Below, piece after piece: positions 25,054 to 34,882 of a stretch of 64,000 bases of DNA (the stretch's first letter is position 1; each line of letters begins with the position of its first letter). This DNA is from Natronomonas sp. CBA1123. GTDB taxonomy: Archaea; Halobacteriota; Halobacteria; Halobacteriales; Haloarculaceae. Position numbers and translations under genes: made by a program. The stretch is taken from NCBI RefSeq assembly GCF_009741925.1, contig NZ_WPCC01000002.1, positions 143,539 to 207,538 on the forward strand, given 5' to 3'. The notes under the pieces were generated by a model. That model was not told the origin of the DNA, did no database searches, and was given only the letters and a program-made list of their open reading frames with translations.

Positions 25054-26255
25054 CTTCCTGCTTCCACGACGCGCTTTGCAGATACTGACGTATCCACAGG
25101 GAGCGCAGTCTCCACAGGCGTTGATTCGGAGTGTCCCACTCCTACGTCTTCGAGGCCGCGAGAAAGAATGTTCCACGCCGCGTTCGCGTCCCTGTCTGCC
25201 TCAAACCCGCAGGCGGGACAGGAATGTTCGCGGACCCACAACGGCTTCTCCGTCGAAGTCCCACAGGCCGCACACTCCTTGGTCGTCCCTCTCGGGTTGA
25301 CCGCCACGAAGTGCGTCCCCTCCCGCTCGCACTTGTACTCAAGTAGTGAGAGGAACGTTCGCCATGCCGCTGACGCCGTGTTGCGGCTGTTCGACGTCGA
25401 TTCGAGCATCCCCTTCACGTTCAGGTCTTCGACCGCCACGAGGTCGTACTCCCGAGCGTAGTAGTTCGAGAGCTTGTGCAAGAAGTCGCGCCGCTTCCGT
25501 CGGAGGTTGGCGTGACACTCTGCGACCCGCCGCCGTTGCTTCTCGTAGTTGTTCGACCCGTGCTGTTTCCGCGAGAGGGACCGCTGTTCACGTTCCAGCC
25601 GCTCCCGTTCGGCGGAGAGGTCGAGCGACCCGACGGCGTGACCGTCCGTATCGTGAGCGTACTTGAGAATCCCCACGTCGATTCCGACGCACCGCTCGGG
25701 ATTCTCGGGCGGTTCGGGCGGGTCACGGTCCAGTTCGATGCCGAACGTGGCGAACCACTCGCCCGTCGGTTCCTTCTTGACCGTGACCTGTTTCACGGTG
25801 TCGTCGTCGGGGATGGCGCGGTGAAGCCGAATTGGTATGTCCGCGAGTTTCGAGAGTGACAGGACAGTCTGACCGCCCTTCTTGTCGAGCTTGAAGCCAC
25901 ACTGGCTGTACGTGAAACTTCGGAACTCCCGTGGCGGCTTCCACTTGAGGTGACCGACGCCGTAGCCGTTATTCTTGAGTTCCCCGAGGGACTTGACGTT
26001 CTGCTCAATTCGCATGACAGTCGTTTGTAGGACTGTCGAGTACACGTCGGAGAGGCCATCCCACCAGTCTTTGAGACTGGGAAGTTCGTCTCGGATGGAC
26101 CGAACACGCTGATTGAGCGTGCCTGCGTCCTCGGGGATTTGGTTGAAGCGGTAGAGCGCGTGATTGTAGAGTTGCCTACAAATGTCTCGGTGGCGGTCCA
26201 ACTCCTCTCGGTGGGCATCGGACGGCTTGAGACGGTACTTGTAGGCGTAGTACAC
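25011..26255 (-). CDS. tnpB: TnpB-type RNA-guided nuclease (IS1341 group)
   Basis: A 414-aa TnpB, full length. RuvC acidic residues are present: D193 (VGIDVGI), E276 (VEDLN) and D356 (EADRDANAA). The zinc knuckle is C328/C331 and C346/C349 (ECAACG, CPACG). No TnpA gene accompanies it, so it belongs to the tnpB-only elements. It starts at GTG 2 bases after the stop of a small ribbon-helix-helix gene. Known members cut DNA next to the insertion site using a guide RNA from the right end; here the hairpin at 25004-25053 would be that end. It was inserted between the two halves of the catabolic cluster. Confidence 0.93.
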   Translation of the reverse strand: MYYAYKYRLKPSDAHREELDRHRDICRQLYNHALYRFNQIPEDAGTLNQRVRSIRDELPSLKDWWDGLSDVYSTVLQTTVMRIEQNVKSLGELKNNGYGVGHLKWKPPREFRSFTYSQCGFKLDKKGGQTVLSLSKLADIPIRLHRAIPDDDTVKQVTVKKEPTGEWFATFGIELDRDPPEPPENPERCVGIDVGILKYAHDTDGHAVGSLDLSAERERLEREQRSLSRKQHGSNNYEKQRRRVAECHANLRRKRRDFLHKLSNYYAREYDLVAVEDLNVKGMLESTSNSRNTASAAWRTFLSLLEYKCEREGTHFVAVNPRGTTKECAACGTSTEKPLWVREHSCPACGFEADRDANAAWNILSRGLEDVGVGHSESTPVETALPVDTSVSAKRVVEAGSPTLNERTAQAVSE

Positions 26256-26257
26256 GG

Positions 26258-26386
26258 CTACCCGTGTTCCTCAATGTGCTCGTCGAGACACTCGCGGATA
26301 AACGACGAGAGGTTCAGGTGATTGTCCTGAATCCACTCGTGTTGGTCTTCTCGGAGCGTGATTGTGGTCCGCTTCACCGTATGCAT
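26258..26386 (-). CDS. Ribbon-helix-helix protein upstream of tnpB
   Basis: A 42-aa protein, MHTVKRTTITLREDQHEWIQ, then a helix ending in FIRECLDEHIEEHG. It has the strand-helix-helix pattern of Arc/MetJ-type repressors. In haloarchaea this small gene commonly precedes tnpB and probably controls it. The stop lies 2 bases before the tnpB start. Confidence 0.75.
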   Translation of the reverse strand: MHTVKRTTITLREDQHEWIQDNHLNLSSFIRECLDEHIEEHG

Positions 26387-26708
26387 AGTATTCACTATAT
26401 GCACAAAAACGTTGCGATTGCGTGGGCCTGTGGGCCTGCCACAGAATTGTGTATGAGAACTATGCGGCGCTGTATCCCCTCCCTGCTCGCGCCTCCCGTT
26501 CGGTCGGCGCTCGCTGAGGAAGGGGGCTTAGCGCCTACTTTCAGCTAAACTCCTACCGACCATTCGAATCGCTAGCCGGCTGTGGTGGGTCGCAACTTGA
26601 TTTTGGTAAATGGCTCACAAAAAGGGTTTAACGCTTTTCTACAGGCAGAACCGAATGAATGCCTCGGAGTTTGACGCTGTGATAGCTGTCGCCAATTTAT
26701 ATCAAATT
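26387..26708. other. Gap between the TnpB element and element 2
   Basis: No gene found. A stretch at 26638-26670 (TCTACAGGCAGAAC and GCCTCGGAGT) resembles the beginning of the structured remnant at 21838, so it may be part of an old TnpB-element end. The 8-base target repeat of element 2 starts at 26701. Confidence 0.4.
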
Positions 26709-27495
26709 GGCGCTGTTGAAATCCTCAGTAGATGATACATTGCCCCCAGTCCCGGTTAATACAGATGACCCGCTTACCGACATAGAGCACCAACCTACCG
26801 ACCTTGTGTCAAAACTGGCGTGCTACATACGGAGAGTGTTTTCACCGCGATGTCTTCGTTTCTTTCAGGTGGCACCTACAGAATTGGGCTCGCAGTGGGT
26901 GTGCGAGACCGTCAGTCTCGTTCCATCCCCCTTTCGGGGTAGATGCGGAATACGACGGCATCACTGGGGCCGTCGTCATCCGGCGGGAAGAAGTGGATGT
27001 GGCCTTTGTCGAAAACGCCCGGGTACTTTGCAGAACCGAACTCCCTCCACGCCCTGTACCGGACGACGTAGGGTCTGGACTCGGCAACGGCCTCTCGTAG
27101 TGTCATCGACGGGCCGCTCGCGTCCTCCTGCCGTGGCTCAATGTCTATCCGTTCGAAGTACACCCTCGCTTGCTCCGGTGCAGACTGATTCCCGTCGGTC
27201 CGAAACAGTTCGAACTCGACCCTGTACCAGCTTTCAGAGTGGTTGAACACGGCAAGGTTGAGCGGTACCGACTGAGAGGAGAAATCCGAGCAACCGGCAC
27301 AGCTGGCCACTACACCAGTTGTCCCCATGAGGAACTGGCGGCGATCCATATTCGCGATGGTCTCCCGAGAACTAAGTGTCTTGCCTGTACTTGGCAGTTT
27401 GAGTCTATGATATTGGATCTTGAGCTGGTGGCTATGCGCCCTGTATGCAGCACTGCGCCTGAAACCTATCACTTGTTGAGGGTTTCAACAGAGCC
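26709..27495. mobile_element. Transposon-like element 2, 787 bp, carrying a lipoprotein gene
   Basis: The left end GGCGCTGTTGAAATCCTCA and the right end, read on the other strand, GGCTCTGTTGAAACCCTCAA form the inverted ends. An exact 8-bp direct repeat, ATCAAATT, flanks it at 26701-26708 and 27496-27503. The ends match element 1 and the 8-bp duplication fits IS6-type transposition. There is no transposase. The single gene inside, at 26912-27349, encodes a Tat lipoprotein. The target duplication shows that this piece moved as a unit. Confidence 0.9.
26912..27349 (-). CDS. Tat-exported lipoprotein, cargo of element 2
   Basis: A 145-aa protein from MDRRQFLMGTTGVVASCAGC. The twin-arginine motif RRQFL followed by a hydrophobic stretch and the ASCAGC lipobox predict export by Tat and lipid anchoring. 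The mature part is small (about 125 residues) with strands such as WYRVEFELFRTDG and VVRYRAWREF. The longer upstream frame is not used because the twin-arginine signal should be N-terminal. Fold and function are unknown. The gene lies wholly inside the element. Confidence 0.7.
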   Translation of the reverse strand: MDRRQFLMGTTGVVASCAGCSDFSSQSVPLNLAVFNHSESWYRVEFELFRTDGNQSAPEQARVYFERIDIEPRQEDASGPSMTLREAVAESRPYVVRYRAWREFGSAKYPGVFDKGHIHFFPPDDDGPSDAVVFRIYPERGMERD

Positions 27496-27516
27496 ATCAA
27501 ATTAAAAATACAGCGT

Positions 27517-29103
27517 TTAGCTGATTTCGCGATCCTCGTCTTCCCAGTATTCGTCGCGAAGTGCCTTTTTATCCATTTTTCCGTACGGTGTCTTTGGAAT
27601 CTCGTTGACGAATTCGACGCGCTTCGGCTTCTTGTAGTCGGCTAACTGCTCATCCGCGAACGAGAAGATATCCGACGCGGTGAGGGTAGCCTCATCTCGT
27701 CGAACACAAATCGCGGTAACGATTTCACCCCACTCCTCGTCGGGGATACCGATTACGGCGACTTCCTTGATACCGTCGTGTTCGCCGAGTGCCTCTTCGA
27801 CCTCTGTGGAATAGACGTTCATCCCACCAGTAATTATCATATCACTCGCACGGTCGAGGAGGTACACATATCCGTCCTCGTCGATTCGGCCGATATCACC
27901 GGTACGTACCCAACCATCGGTAACTGTCTCTTCGGTGGCTTCGGGCCGTTCGTAGTACCTCTCCATTGTGTACGGTGCGGTGGCCAGAACTTCACCCTCT
28001 TCGCCGGGAGGAAGGTCCTCACCAGTCTCTACGTCGACGATTTTCACGTCACTCATGAGACAGGCCTGGCCCGCAGATGAGAGCCGTTCGTTCAGGTCCC
28101 GTTCCACAGCAATCTGATGCTCCTGTTTGCCGAAGGTCGTTATCAGATTTGGAACCTCGGTCTGCCCGTAGAACTGCAGAAATACCGGTCCGAATGCGTC
28201 AAGTCCCTCACGCAACCGGGCTGGCGTCATCGGTGCGGCACCGTAGACGAGCGTATCTAGAGATGACGTATCGTGGTCTGACAGCTGTGGCGAATCCAAG
28301 ACCCGATAAATCATGGTCGGAACCATGAACGTCCACGTTATGGATTCATTTTCAATTGTCGAGAGAGCGATATCGATGTCGAATCCATTGCGGACGACAA
28401 CTGTGGCGCCAGCAAGGAGACCCGCCCAGAGGAATGCGCCTGCGGAGTGAGGAAGCGGCGTCATCAGCAACATCGTGTCGTCGGCGGTAATCCCGAGCTC
28501 AATAATATGGGAGTACGCGTTTACCGTCATGTTCTCGTGGGTATGAAGGACGCCTTTCGGCTTCCCTGTCGTTCCACCAGTGTAGTAGTGCCCCACGAAA
28601 TCGGACGGTTCAACTACCGTTTCAGGTGGGGCAGACGCCTCTCCTGTGAACTCCTCGAACGGCACAAAACTCTCGGGGAGTGATTCCTCATCCGACACCC
28701 CGACGAACGTCTCGACGTCGTCAAGCGAGGACCGCAGGTCGTCGACGGTATCGACGAATGCTGGCCCACACACGACAGTCCCCGCATGGGAGTCGTTAAG
28801 CATGTACTCGAACTCTGCCGCAGTCAGTTGATCATTGAGTGGGACCTTCGTGGCACCGGCTTTGATGACACCAAGATCGGCAATCAGGTACTCAACCCGG
28901 TTCGTCAGCATCAATGCGACCCGGTCGTTGGGGCCGACATCGTGGTCGGCGAGCGCGTGGGCGAAGGCGTTCGCCCTAGCATCCAGTTCGGCATAGGTGA
29001 GCGATTCGTCCTCGAACTGGACTGCAACCCGATCGGCGTACTTGCGGAGGCTCTTTTCGAAGACCGACTTTAGCGTCCGTGCATGTGCGTCTGTTTCAAT
29101 CAT
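27517..29103 (-). CDS. Acyl-CoA synthetase next to acetone carboxylase
   Basis: A 528-aa AMP-forming CoA ligase. The phosphate loop is YYTGGTTGKPKG, A5 is QFYGQTEVPN, A8 region is DGWVRTGDIGRIDEDG and the C-terminal lysine lies in PKTPYGKMDKKA. The start at 29103 is preferred; 23 upstream residues in frame do not resemble the family. Last gene of the acetone carboxylase cluster, separated from the gamma subunit by 40 bases. Its position suggests activation of acetoacetate to acetoacetyl-CoA. It is related to the paralogue at 34883-36454. Confidence 0.88.
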   Translation of the reverse strand: MIETDAHARTLKSVFEKSLRKYADRVAVQFEDESLTYAELDARANAFAHALADHDVGPNDRVALMLTNRVEYLIADLGVIKAGATKVPLNDQLTAAEFEYMLNDSHAGTVVCGPAFVDTVDDLRSSLDDVETFVGVSDEESLPESFVPFEEFTGEASAPPETVVEPSDFVGHYYTGGTTGKPKGVLHTHENMTVNAYSHIIELGITADDTMLLMTPLPHSAGAFLWAGLLAGATVVVRNGFDIDIALSTIENESITWTFMVPTMIYRVLDSPQLSDHDTSSLDTLVYGAAPMTPARLREGLDAFGPVFLQFYGQTEVPNLITTFGKQEHQIAVERDLNERLSSAGQACLMSDVKIVDVETGEDLPPGEEGEVLATAPYTMERYYERPEATEETVTDGWVRTGDIGRIDEDGYVYLLDRASDMIITGGMNVYSTEVEEALGEHDGIKEVAVIGIPDEEWGEIVTAICVRRDEATLTASDIFSFADEQLADYKKPKRVEFVNEIPKTPYGKMDKKALRDEYWEDEDREIS

Positions 29104-29143
29104 GGAATCGTATCGAAAATCGGTGGTTAGAAACTGACCTCCG

Positions 29144-29644
29144 CTACTGCCCGTCTGGAACGGGTTGGTCAAGCCACTCTTCGTAGAACGTGTCGATATC
29201 CGGCTCGAACTTCTGTAAGATCGGATATCCGGCTGGAACGGCTTCGACGTCGAGCAGTGAGTAACACTCTGGACAGAAGTATTCCCGAATCTGGAACGTC
29301 CAGTCGGGGTCCGGAGTCATCAATTCGGGATACAGCTCGGCGGTTTCCTCCTGTTCTTCGCGGGCACGGATGTCACACTCCAGTTTCCAGTTCTCATCTG
29401 CACTACAGAGCTCGTGACCACATTCGGCTTTGACCGTCCGTCCGTCATCGCCTGCAACCACGTACAAGTGGTCGTTGAGGGGAACGAGTATTCGGTCGTC
29501 CCAATCGACCCGCTCCTGTAGAATCTCGATTGTGGTCTCAAATCGCTCGGGGTCCTTCGGGTCTGGAAGGACATCGTCGCGGAGTTCTGGCCACGGTAGC
29601 GTTCCATCGATCAGCTTCTCGATTTGTGATTTGTCGGTCGACAT
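29144..29644 (-). CDS. acxC: Acetone carboxylase, gamma subunit
   Basis: A 166-aa protein matching the small subunit of acetone carboxylase. It has the Cys-rich segment CGHELCSADENWKLECD, the YPELMTPDPDWTFQIREYFC block with CPECYSLLDVEA, and ends in a polar C-terminus (DIDTFYEEWLD). The complex makes acetoacetate from acetone and bicarbonate with ATP. It follows the alpha subunit by 6 bases, as in bacterial acx operons. Length fits the family (about 165-170 aa). Confidence 0.93.
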   Translation of the reverse strand: MSTDKSQIEKLIDGTLPWPELRDDVLPDPKDPERFETTIEILQERVDWDDRILVPLNDHLYVVAGDDGRTVKAECGHELCSADENWKLECDIRAREEQEETAELYPELMTPDPDWTFQIREYFCPECYSLLDVEAVPAGYPILQKFEPDIDTFYEEWLDQPVPDGQ

Positions 29645-29650
29645 CGTGTA

Positions 29651-31900
29651 TCACCCCATATTGATTTCGAAGTTCTCAGGCAGGTCCCAGAACTCACGGA
29701 AGTCGTCGCACCAGTCGTCGCCACGATCGAAGACCCCGCTGTACATCCGGCGAGCGGGGTCGCTCAGGTCACCCTCCACGAGTCGTTCGCGTTCCTCGTC
29801 GATGAACGACCGAACCGACTGAGATTCCTCGCGGCGCTGCTCTCTGATCTCCTCTCGGCGTTCTTCGGTCGCGTCGTGGTCGATTTCGAACTCGCGTTCC
29901 TCTTCGTCAAGATTACCGACGACGCCGTAGACGTTCTCGACGATATCCGGCGTGTAAATCTCCTTTTCAAGGTCTTCCTTGAGGAGATCGAAGGGCCGGT
30001 CAAGAGGGTCCCCGTATCCTGGGCCACCGCCCATGTGGTAATAAACGAGGTCGTGATTCTCGAACGTAGTCGGGAAGTAAATCCCGCGTTCGGTCCGAAC
30101 GACGTCCCCGTCGACATCTTCCTCGAGGTCTCCGGGAACCTTGTCGCTTATCGGGTATTCAGCATCCTCGAACTGCTCTTCGAGATCCGTGTTATGGACT
30201 CTGACTGAGTAGTTCGTTGCCTGTGGATACCCACCGTGCATCCCAGAGGTACTGTTTGTCACCCCTGGGCGGACGTGCTTGTAAAGCGACATGTCGTAGC
30301 TCCGGTCGACGACGCGGAGTGTCTCCCAGCCCGACCCACCGCGGTATTTCCCGTGGCCGGCGGTGTTGGGCTTTATGTGGCGGCTGAGGAACGGGAGTCC
30401 CTGCTCGATGAGTTCCCATTCCTCGATGTCGCCCATGTCCGTCTCGGGATTCCACATCGTGTAGGCGTAATCGAGCCCGTCCCGTGAGGCGCTTGCACCC
30501 ATCCCCTGACACGACAGGTCGAACGGAGCGATGGGGAAGTACTCGTCTGTCACCTCGTTGAATCCGCCGCCCTGCATCGTATCACCGGACTCACTGTAGC
30601 CGGTGTTGACCTCTTCACGGAACCCGCGTGCGAAGAACGCCCTTGAGATGTTCTTCCAGACTGCCTGATACGTCGGCATGATCGATCCCCAGGCGGTGTG
30701 ATACGAGAGGCTCGGATCCTGTGGATTGACCACGCTTCCTTCCGGGAAGTTCGCGTCCACCGCGAAGTACGATCCGTCGTTGACCTTCCCATCGTGCAGT
30801 AGACACTGGGTTAGTGACACCCAGAGACCTCCCTGCATCGATCCTTCAGAACAGTTGTATGGGTGTGGTCCAGGAGGACTCGCACCCGTCATATCCAATG
30901 AGAGTCCACCGTCGCCGCCGACTTCCATCTCCACGGGAAGATGGTTGAGCATATCTTTCTGCGAGACCGGGTTCCAGCCTTCCTGCTTGAACGGCACTGG
31001 CATGAAACTCGCATCGCGGTAGGTACCTGGGAAGAGCCGCTCTTGAACGCGAGACTCTAGTGTCTGGCGGCCTTCCTCGATTGCCTCGCGGGTGAACTCT
31101 TTGTATCTCTCGACGCCGACTTCATCGACCAGATCGGTGAGCGCCTCACGAATCATGTGAGCGCCCGCAACCCGGCACTTCTCGTCGAGGTCCCAGAACA
31201 TCGGCGTCCGGGTGCCGCGTTCGGCCCGATCGCGCCAGTCTTGGTAGACCTCGTCGTTTTCGCCGATCTTCTCACACGTTGCGTACAAGCCGTCTTCGTA
31301 ACGGGTCGTGCTGGCCAGTTGGTCGTGACCTCGGGTCGAACCACCGATGTCGACCTCGTGGGTGACACCGTCCGCCCACGCAATCAACTCGTCATCGTAA
31401 AATATCGGGATAAGTGTGTGAACGTCCGCCGTGTGGACGTTGCCGAGATCGTTGTCGTTGTTGCAGAAAATATCCCCGGGTTGAATCGTCCGCCCGTGCT
31501 CGTACCCCTCCTCGATCATGTACTTGATCGCGAGACTCCCCGTGTGAACGTGGACGATGATACCGGTCGAGGTGGCGATACAGTCGCCTTCAGGGGTGTA
31601 GAGCTGGAACGCGAGTTCACCGATTTCGCGGACGATAGCAGACGCACTGATATGGAGCGCAGTTTCCCGAGCGTTCACGAGGGCCCCGCGTAGTCTCGAG
31701 AACATCCGCTCGTACTGGAACGGCTCGTCCTCTTTCATTTCGAGCCGCTCGCGGCCGTGATACCGACCGGTGTCTTCCAGCAACTGCTCGCTTTCGTCGA
31801 GCATCTCCTGTAGGGTTTGGCCGTCCCACCCGATTGGCGGCTCGACGCGATCGTATTCGTCGGATGCGATTCCCTGTGTTGTCTCTGGTTCCTGACTCAT
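29651..31900 (-). CDS. acxB: Acetone carboxylase, alpha subunit (HyuB-like)
   Basis: A 749-aa subunit of the hydantoinase B/oxoprolinase family. Conserved blocks include EPFQYERMFSRLRGALVNAR near the start, PGDIFCNNDNDLGNVHTADV, and YHMGGGPGYGDPLDRP near the end. The start at 31900 (MSQEPETTQGIASDEYDRVE) overlaps the end of acxA by 4 bases. In bacterial acetone carboxylases this subunit carries the metal site for carboxylation. The long upstream in-frame extension is read-through in another gene and is not used. Confidence 0.92.
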   Translation of the reverse strand: MSQEPETTQGIASDEYDRVEPPIGWDGQTLQEMLDESEQLLEDTGRYHGRERLEMKEDEPFQYERMFSRLRGALVNARETALHISASAIVREIGELAFQLYTPEGDCIATSTGIIVHVHTGSLAIKYMIEEGYEHGRTIQPGDIFCNNDNDLGNVHTADVHTLIPIFYDDELIAWADGVTHEVDIGGSTRGHDQLASTTRYEDGLYATCEKIGENDEVYQDWRDRAERGTRTPMFWDLDEKCRVAGAHMIREALTDLVDEVGVERYKEFTREAIEEGRQTLESRVQERLFPGTYRDASFMPVPFKQEGWNPVSQKDMLNHLPVEMEVGGDGGLSLDMTGASPPGPHPYNCSEGSMQGGLWVSLTQCLLHDGKVNDGSYFAVDANFPEGSVVNPQDPSLSYHTAWGSIMPTYQAVWKNISRAFFARGFREEVNTGYSESGDTMQGGGFNEVTDEYFPIAPFDLSCQGMGASASRDGLDYAYTMWNPETDMGDIEEWELIEQGLPFLSRHIKPNTAGHGKYRGGSGWETLRVVDRSYDMSLYKHVRPGVTNSTSGMHGGYPQATNYSVRVHNTDLEEQFEDAEYPISDKVPGDLEEDVDGDVVRTERGIYFPTTFENHDLVYYHMGGGPGYGDPLDRPFDLLKEDLEKEIYTPDIVENVYGVVGNLDEEEREFEIDHDATEERREEIREQRREESQSVRSFIDEERERLVEGDLSDPARRMYSGVFDRGDDWCDDFREFWDLPENFEINMG

Positions 31901-34053
31901 TGCTTTGTGAGGTGGTAGATTCGGTTGTTGTCGAGCGGTGCTTCGAAACCGGGTGGCACGAGGATCGTCGTGGCCGGCGCTTCGATGACGGCCGGGCCGG
32001 TGACGGTATTGCCGGGCTGGATGTGCTCCATTTCGAGGATAGACGCATCGTGCCACTCACCGTCCCAGTAAATCTCGCGTCCGTCCTTGTACGCCTCGTT
32101 GGGTGGGTCGTCAGCGCTGACGAGGTCCTCGTCAGGAATCGACGGTTTCGGCGACGGGGCGATACCCGTGCCGACAGCAACGGTAATCATATATCCCAAC
32201 TCTGGGCTCTTGGCAGCGCGCTTGAACACCTTCGCGAATTCCTCTTCGTATTTGTCGATGAGCAGTTCGATGTCTTCTGCCGCAATCTCGCCGTCCCACA
32301 TCTCATCGGGGATGGAGATCTCGATGTCGTCTAACATCCCGGCGTACTGCATCCGGACGCCCGGCTTGAAATCGGTCTTCTCAATGTCGATGTCGTCCCG
32401 CTCGAAGGCTTCGATAGCCTGTTCTTTCAGGCCCAAGAATGTGTCTGTAAGCGCTTCAGCGGCTTGCTCGGCATTACTCATATCAGGCTGGATAACGAGA
32501 TCCAGCGATCGGTCGTATCGATACGAGTAATCAGCAGTCGCACACCCGAAGGCAGAGAACGCAGCCGCCCACTCCGGAATCAACACGTCTTGGAAATCAA
32601 CGTCGCGTGTGTATCCCGCGGCGTGGAGCGGACCACCACCACCATAGGAGGCAAGCGTGTAGTTCTCTGGGGAGTAGCCAAGGCCGAGAATCATTCCCCG
32701 GAGTTCGTTCGTCATGTTACGTTCGACGATATCGAGGACACCGCGGGCAGTTTCGACTGGATCTTGATTGAGGGGTTCGGCGATCTGGTCCTCGATGTAC
32801 TCCTCTGCCCGATCAACGTTCAGCGGAATATCACCGCCGAGGAAGTAGTCCGGGTTGATATAGCCCAACATCGCCGTACAGTCGGTTACTGTCGGCGTTT
32901 CGAGACCGGAGTCCTCGTTTGACACTCCGACAAGATATCCAGCACTATCGGGACCAACCTCGAGTCTATTTGAGGCTCGGTCGACGCGAACGTACGACCC
33001 AGTGCCAGACCCGATCGTATCCATCGCTGCCATCGGGATGTTGACCATGAATTTCGCAAGCGACTGGTCCCATCGCGTCGGGTAGTGGCCTTCTGTGATG
33101 AGGCCAACGTCGAAGCTCGTGCCGCCGACGTCCGAACAGACGAGGTTGTCAACGTCGAGGTGATCTGCGAGGTACTCACCACCGAATATTCCACCAATCG
33201 GCCCCGAAATCATCGTCTCAACGAGCCAGTCGTGGTCCGGAGCGACGGTCCCGCCGGAGGACGTGAGTACCCTGAACGGCGCCTCGTAGCCGCGCTGTTC
33301 AAGTGCGTCCTCGATGTTGTATAACTGTTTACGGGAGGGTTCGACAGCATATCCCTCGAGTACAAGACTATTGAGCCGTGGCAGCTCTCCTCGAACGGGA
33401 TTTTGGTCGCTGGATAGCCAGACCGGTGTCTCGTCTCCGCGTTCGGCCTTGACGTCTTCAGCGATTTCTTTGAGGCGCTGTTCGTGCTCCGGGTTCTGGT
33501 ACGAATACAGCAGCGTGACGCAGATGACGTCTACGTCTCGGTCGAGGAGGTCCGCGATGGATTTCTTGGCCTCCCCCTCGTTGAGCGGTACCATCTCAGT
33601 CCCGTCGAGGCGGACTCTCCCTCGTACGCCTCTAATGTTCTCCCGTGGGACGATCGGATCGGGATGTTCGTGTTCGCGAGCATGGAGCCGTCCTGCATAG
33701 GAGAGGTCTGCCCACGATTGAATTCCTCGCCCGAATCGGTGTGCGTCCTCGAATCCCCGGTTCGTAATGAGCCCAATCTCGGCGTCACCCTCGCGTTCGA
33801 GGAGTCGATTCAGCATTGCGGTTCCCGAATACACGGTCCCCTGGAGCGTCCCCGATCCGCCCTTAATCGAGGTCCCCCACTTGCCGAGTGCGTCGTTGAA
33901 CGAATCAATGACACCTTGAGATTCGTCGTCTGGTGTAGTCTGTGCTTTCCCAACCGTATATCGTCCTTGCTGGTCCACAGCGAACGAATCTGTCATCGTG
34001 CCGCCGGTGTCCAGCGATAGAAGCTCTGGATTGTGGTTGTTCTCTGTTGCCAT
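31897..34053 (-). CDS. acxA: Acetone carboxylase, beta subunit (HyuA-like)
   Basis: A 718-aa subunit of the hydantoinase A/oxoprolinase family. The N-terminal ATP-binding motif LSLDTGGTMTDSFAVD is present, then VYSGTAMLNRLLEREGDAE and LVCSDVGGTSFDVGLI for the second phosphate loop. The size matches the 78-kDa subunit of Xanthobacter and Rhodobacter acetone carboxylase. First gene of the acxABC unit, 4-base overlap with acxB. The promoter is probably in the 130 bases before it, which contain TTTAAA-like AT-rich sequence on the minus strand. Confidence 0.93.
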   Translation of the reverse strand: MATENNHNPELLSLDTGGTMTDSFAVDQQGRYTVGKAQTTPDDESQGVIDSFNDALGKWGTSIKGGSGTLQGTVYSGTAMLNRLLEREGDAEIGLITNRGFEDAHRFGRGIQSWADLSYAGRLHAREHEHPDPIVPRENIRGVRGRVRLDGTEMVPLNEGEAKKSIADLLDRDVDVICVTLLYSYQNPEHEQRLKEIAEDVKAERGDETPVWLSSDQNPVRGELPRLNSLVLEGYAVEPSRKQLYNIEDALEQRGYEAPFRVLTSSGGTVAPDHDWLVETMISGPIGGIFGGEYLADHLDVDNLVCSDVGGTSFDVGLITEGHYPTRWDQSLAKFMVNIPMAAMDTIGSGTGSYVRVDRASNRLEVGPDSAGYLVGVSNEDSGLETPTVTDCTAMLGYINPDYFLGGDIPLNVDRAEEYIEDQIAEPLNQDPVETARGVLDIVERNMTNELRGMILGLGYSPENYTLASYGGGGPLHAAGYTRDVDFQDVLIPEWAAAFSAFGCATADYSYRYDRSLDLVIQPDMSNAEQAAEALTDTFLGLKEQAIEAFERDDIDIEKTDFKPGVRMQYAGMLDDIEISIPDEMWDGEIAAEDIELLIDKYEEEFAKVFKRAAKSPELGYMITVAVGTGIAPSPKPSIPDEDLVSADDPPNEAYKDGREIYWDGEWHDASILEMEHIQPGNTVTGPAVIEAPATTILVPPGFEAPLDNNRIYHLTKQ

Positions 34054-34183
34054 GTTGCCCTTCCGTATCTCCTCTCAGTGATTGTCTACCGTGCGATGCG
34101 CTACCGTGTTTCACACGAATGATTATGAGCATGGCTCCGAACCCCGCCGATTAATATCTCTAGTTTAAAACGGGTGTAGTGAA

Positions 34184-34873
34184 CTATTGTTCTCCGAACA
34201 GGATCTCGAATAGCGTATACTGTGCGTTGCGTAATGCTTCGCTCAACGTCGATTGACTCGTCCCGAGAATGCTGGCCAATTCCTTCGCCGTCACTGCTTG
34301 CGGGACATCAAAATATCCGTTTCGGTAGGCCTCAGCTAGTAGTTCGAGTTGCGATTCGCTTACCTCTCCACGGACGGCGTGCTTTAATTGATTCGTCCCG
34401 AGCGGTGTCCCCGTCCAAGCCGTCTGTGAGGTGCTCAATAATTCGAAATCGCGGTAACTGGTTTCGAGGTGTTCAGCGACGCGCTTCAGATGTTCCCAGT
34501 CCTCAACAGAGGCCGTGACAGTCAACTGTCCATCTACCAGTCGAATTCGGTGGGGAATGCTTTTGACTTCGGTAACCTCCGAGACGACGAAGGGGTCCGG
34601 TTCCTCCATGAGTGCCAGAATATAATATGTCAAATCGCTCTCCTCGGCCGGTGAGAGGTCGACCAGTTCGGTCACGACACCATCCGAGAGGTGGCTTCGA
34701 ATACTCCCCACTGGTAGGTCGGTCGTCACCGTTAGATGCTGGTACCACAGACCGTCGCCCGCATATAGGGCGTTGTCCAATTCGACCGAGTCGCTATCGG
34801 TGGCTGATTGAATGACCTCCAATTCTGTGGTTGGTTCCACACGGAACTCGACGCGGAGTCTGGACGACACCAT
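34184..34873 (-). CDS. HTH-10 family transcription regulator
   Basis: A 229-aa protein with a C-terminal HTH_10 (bacterio-opsin activator-like) helix-turn-helix at about 170-225: VSESQLELLAEAYRNGYFD, AVTAKELASILGTSQSTLSE. The N-terminal part is the sensory domain common to these regulators. It follows the acyl-CoA synthetase gene by 9 bases and precedes acxABC by 130 bases, so it is the natural candidate to switch the acetone genes on. Inducer not predictable. Confidence 0.88.
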   Translation of the reverse strand: MVSSRLRVEFRVEPTTELEVIQSATDSDSVELDNALYAGDGLWYQHLTVTTDLPVGSIRSHLSDGVVTELVDLSPAEESDLTYYILALMEEPDPFVVSEVTEVKSIPHRIRLVDGQLTVTASVEDWEHLKRVAEHLETSYRDFELLSTSQTAWTGTPLGTNQLKHAVRGEVSESQLELLAEAYRNGYFDVPQAVTAKELASILGTSQSTLSEALRNAQYTLFEILFGEQ

Positions 34874-34882
34874 CGCCGAAAG

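Noticed and set aside
25142..25346. Short plus-strand frames inside tnpB
   Set aside because: They overlap TnpB's catalytic region and have no start signal or conserved residues.
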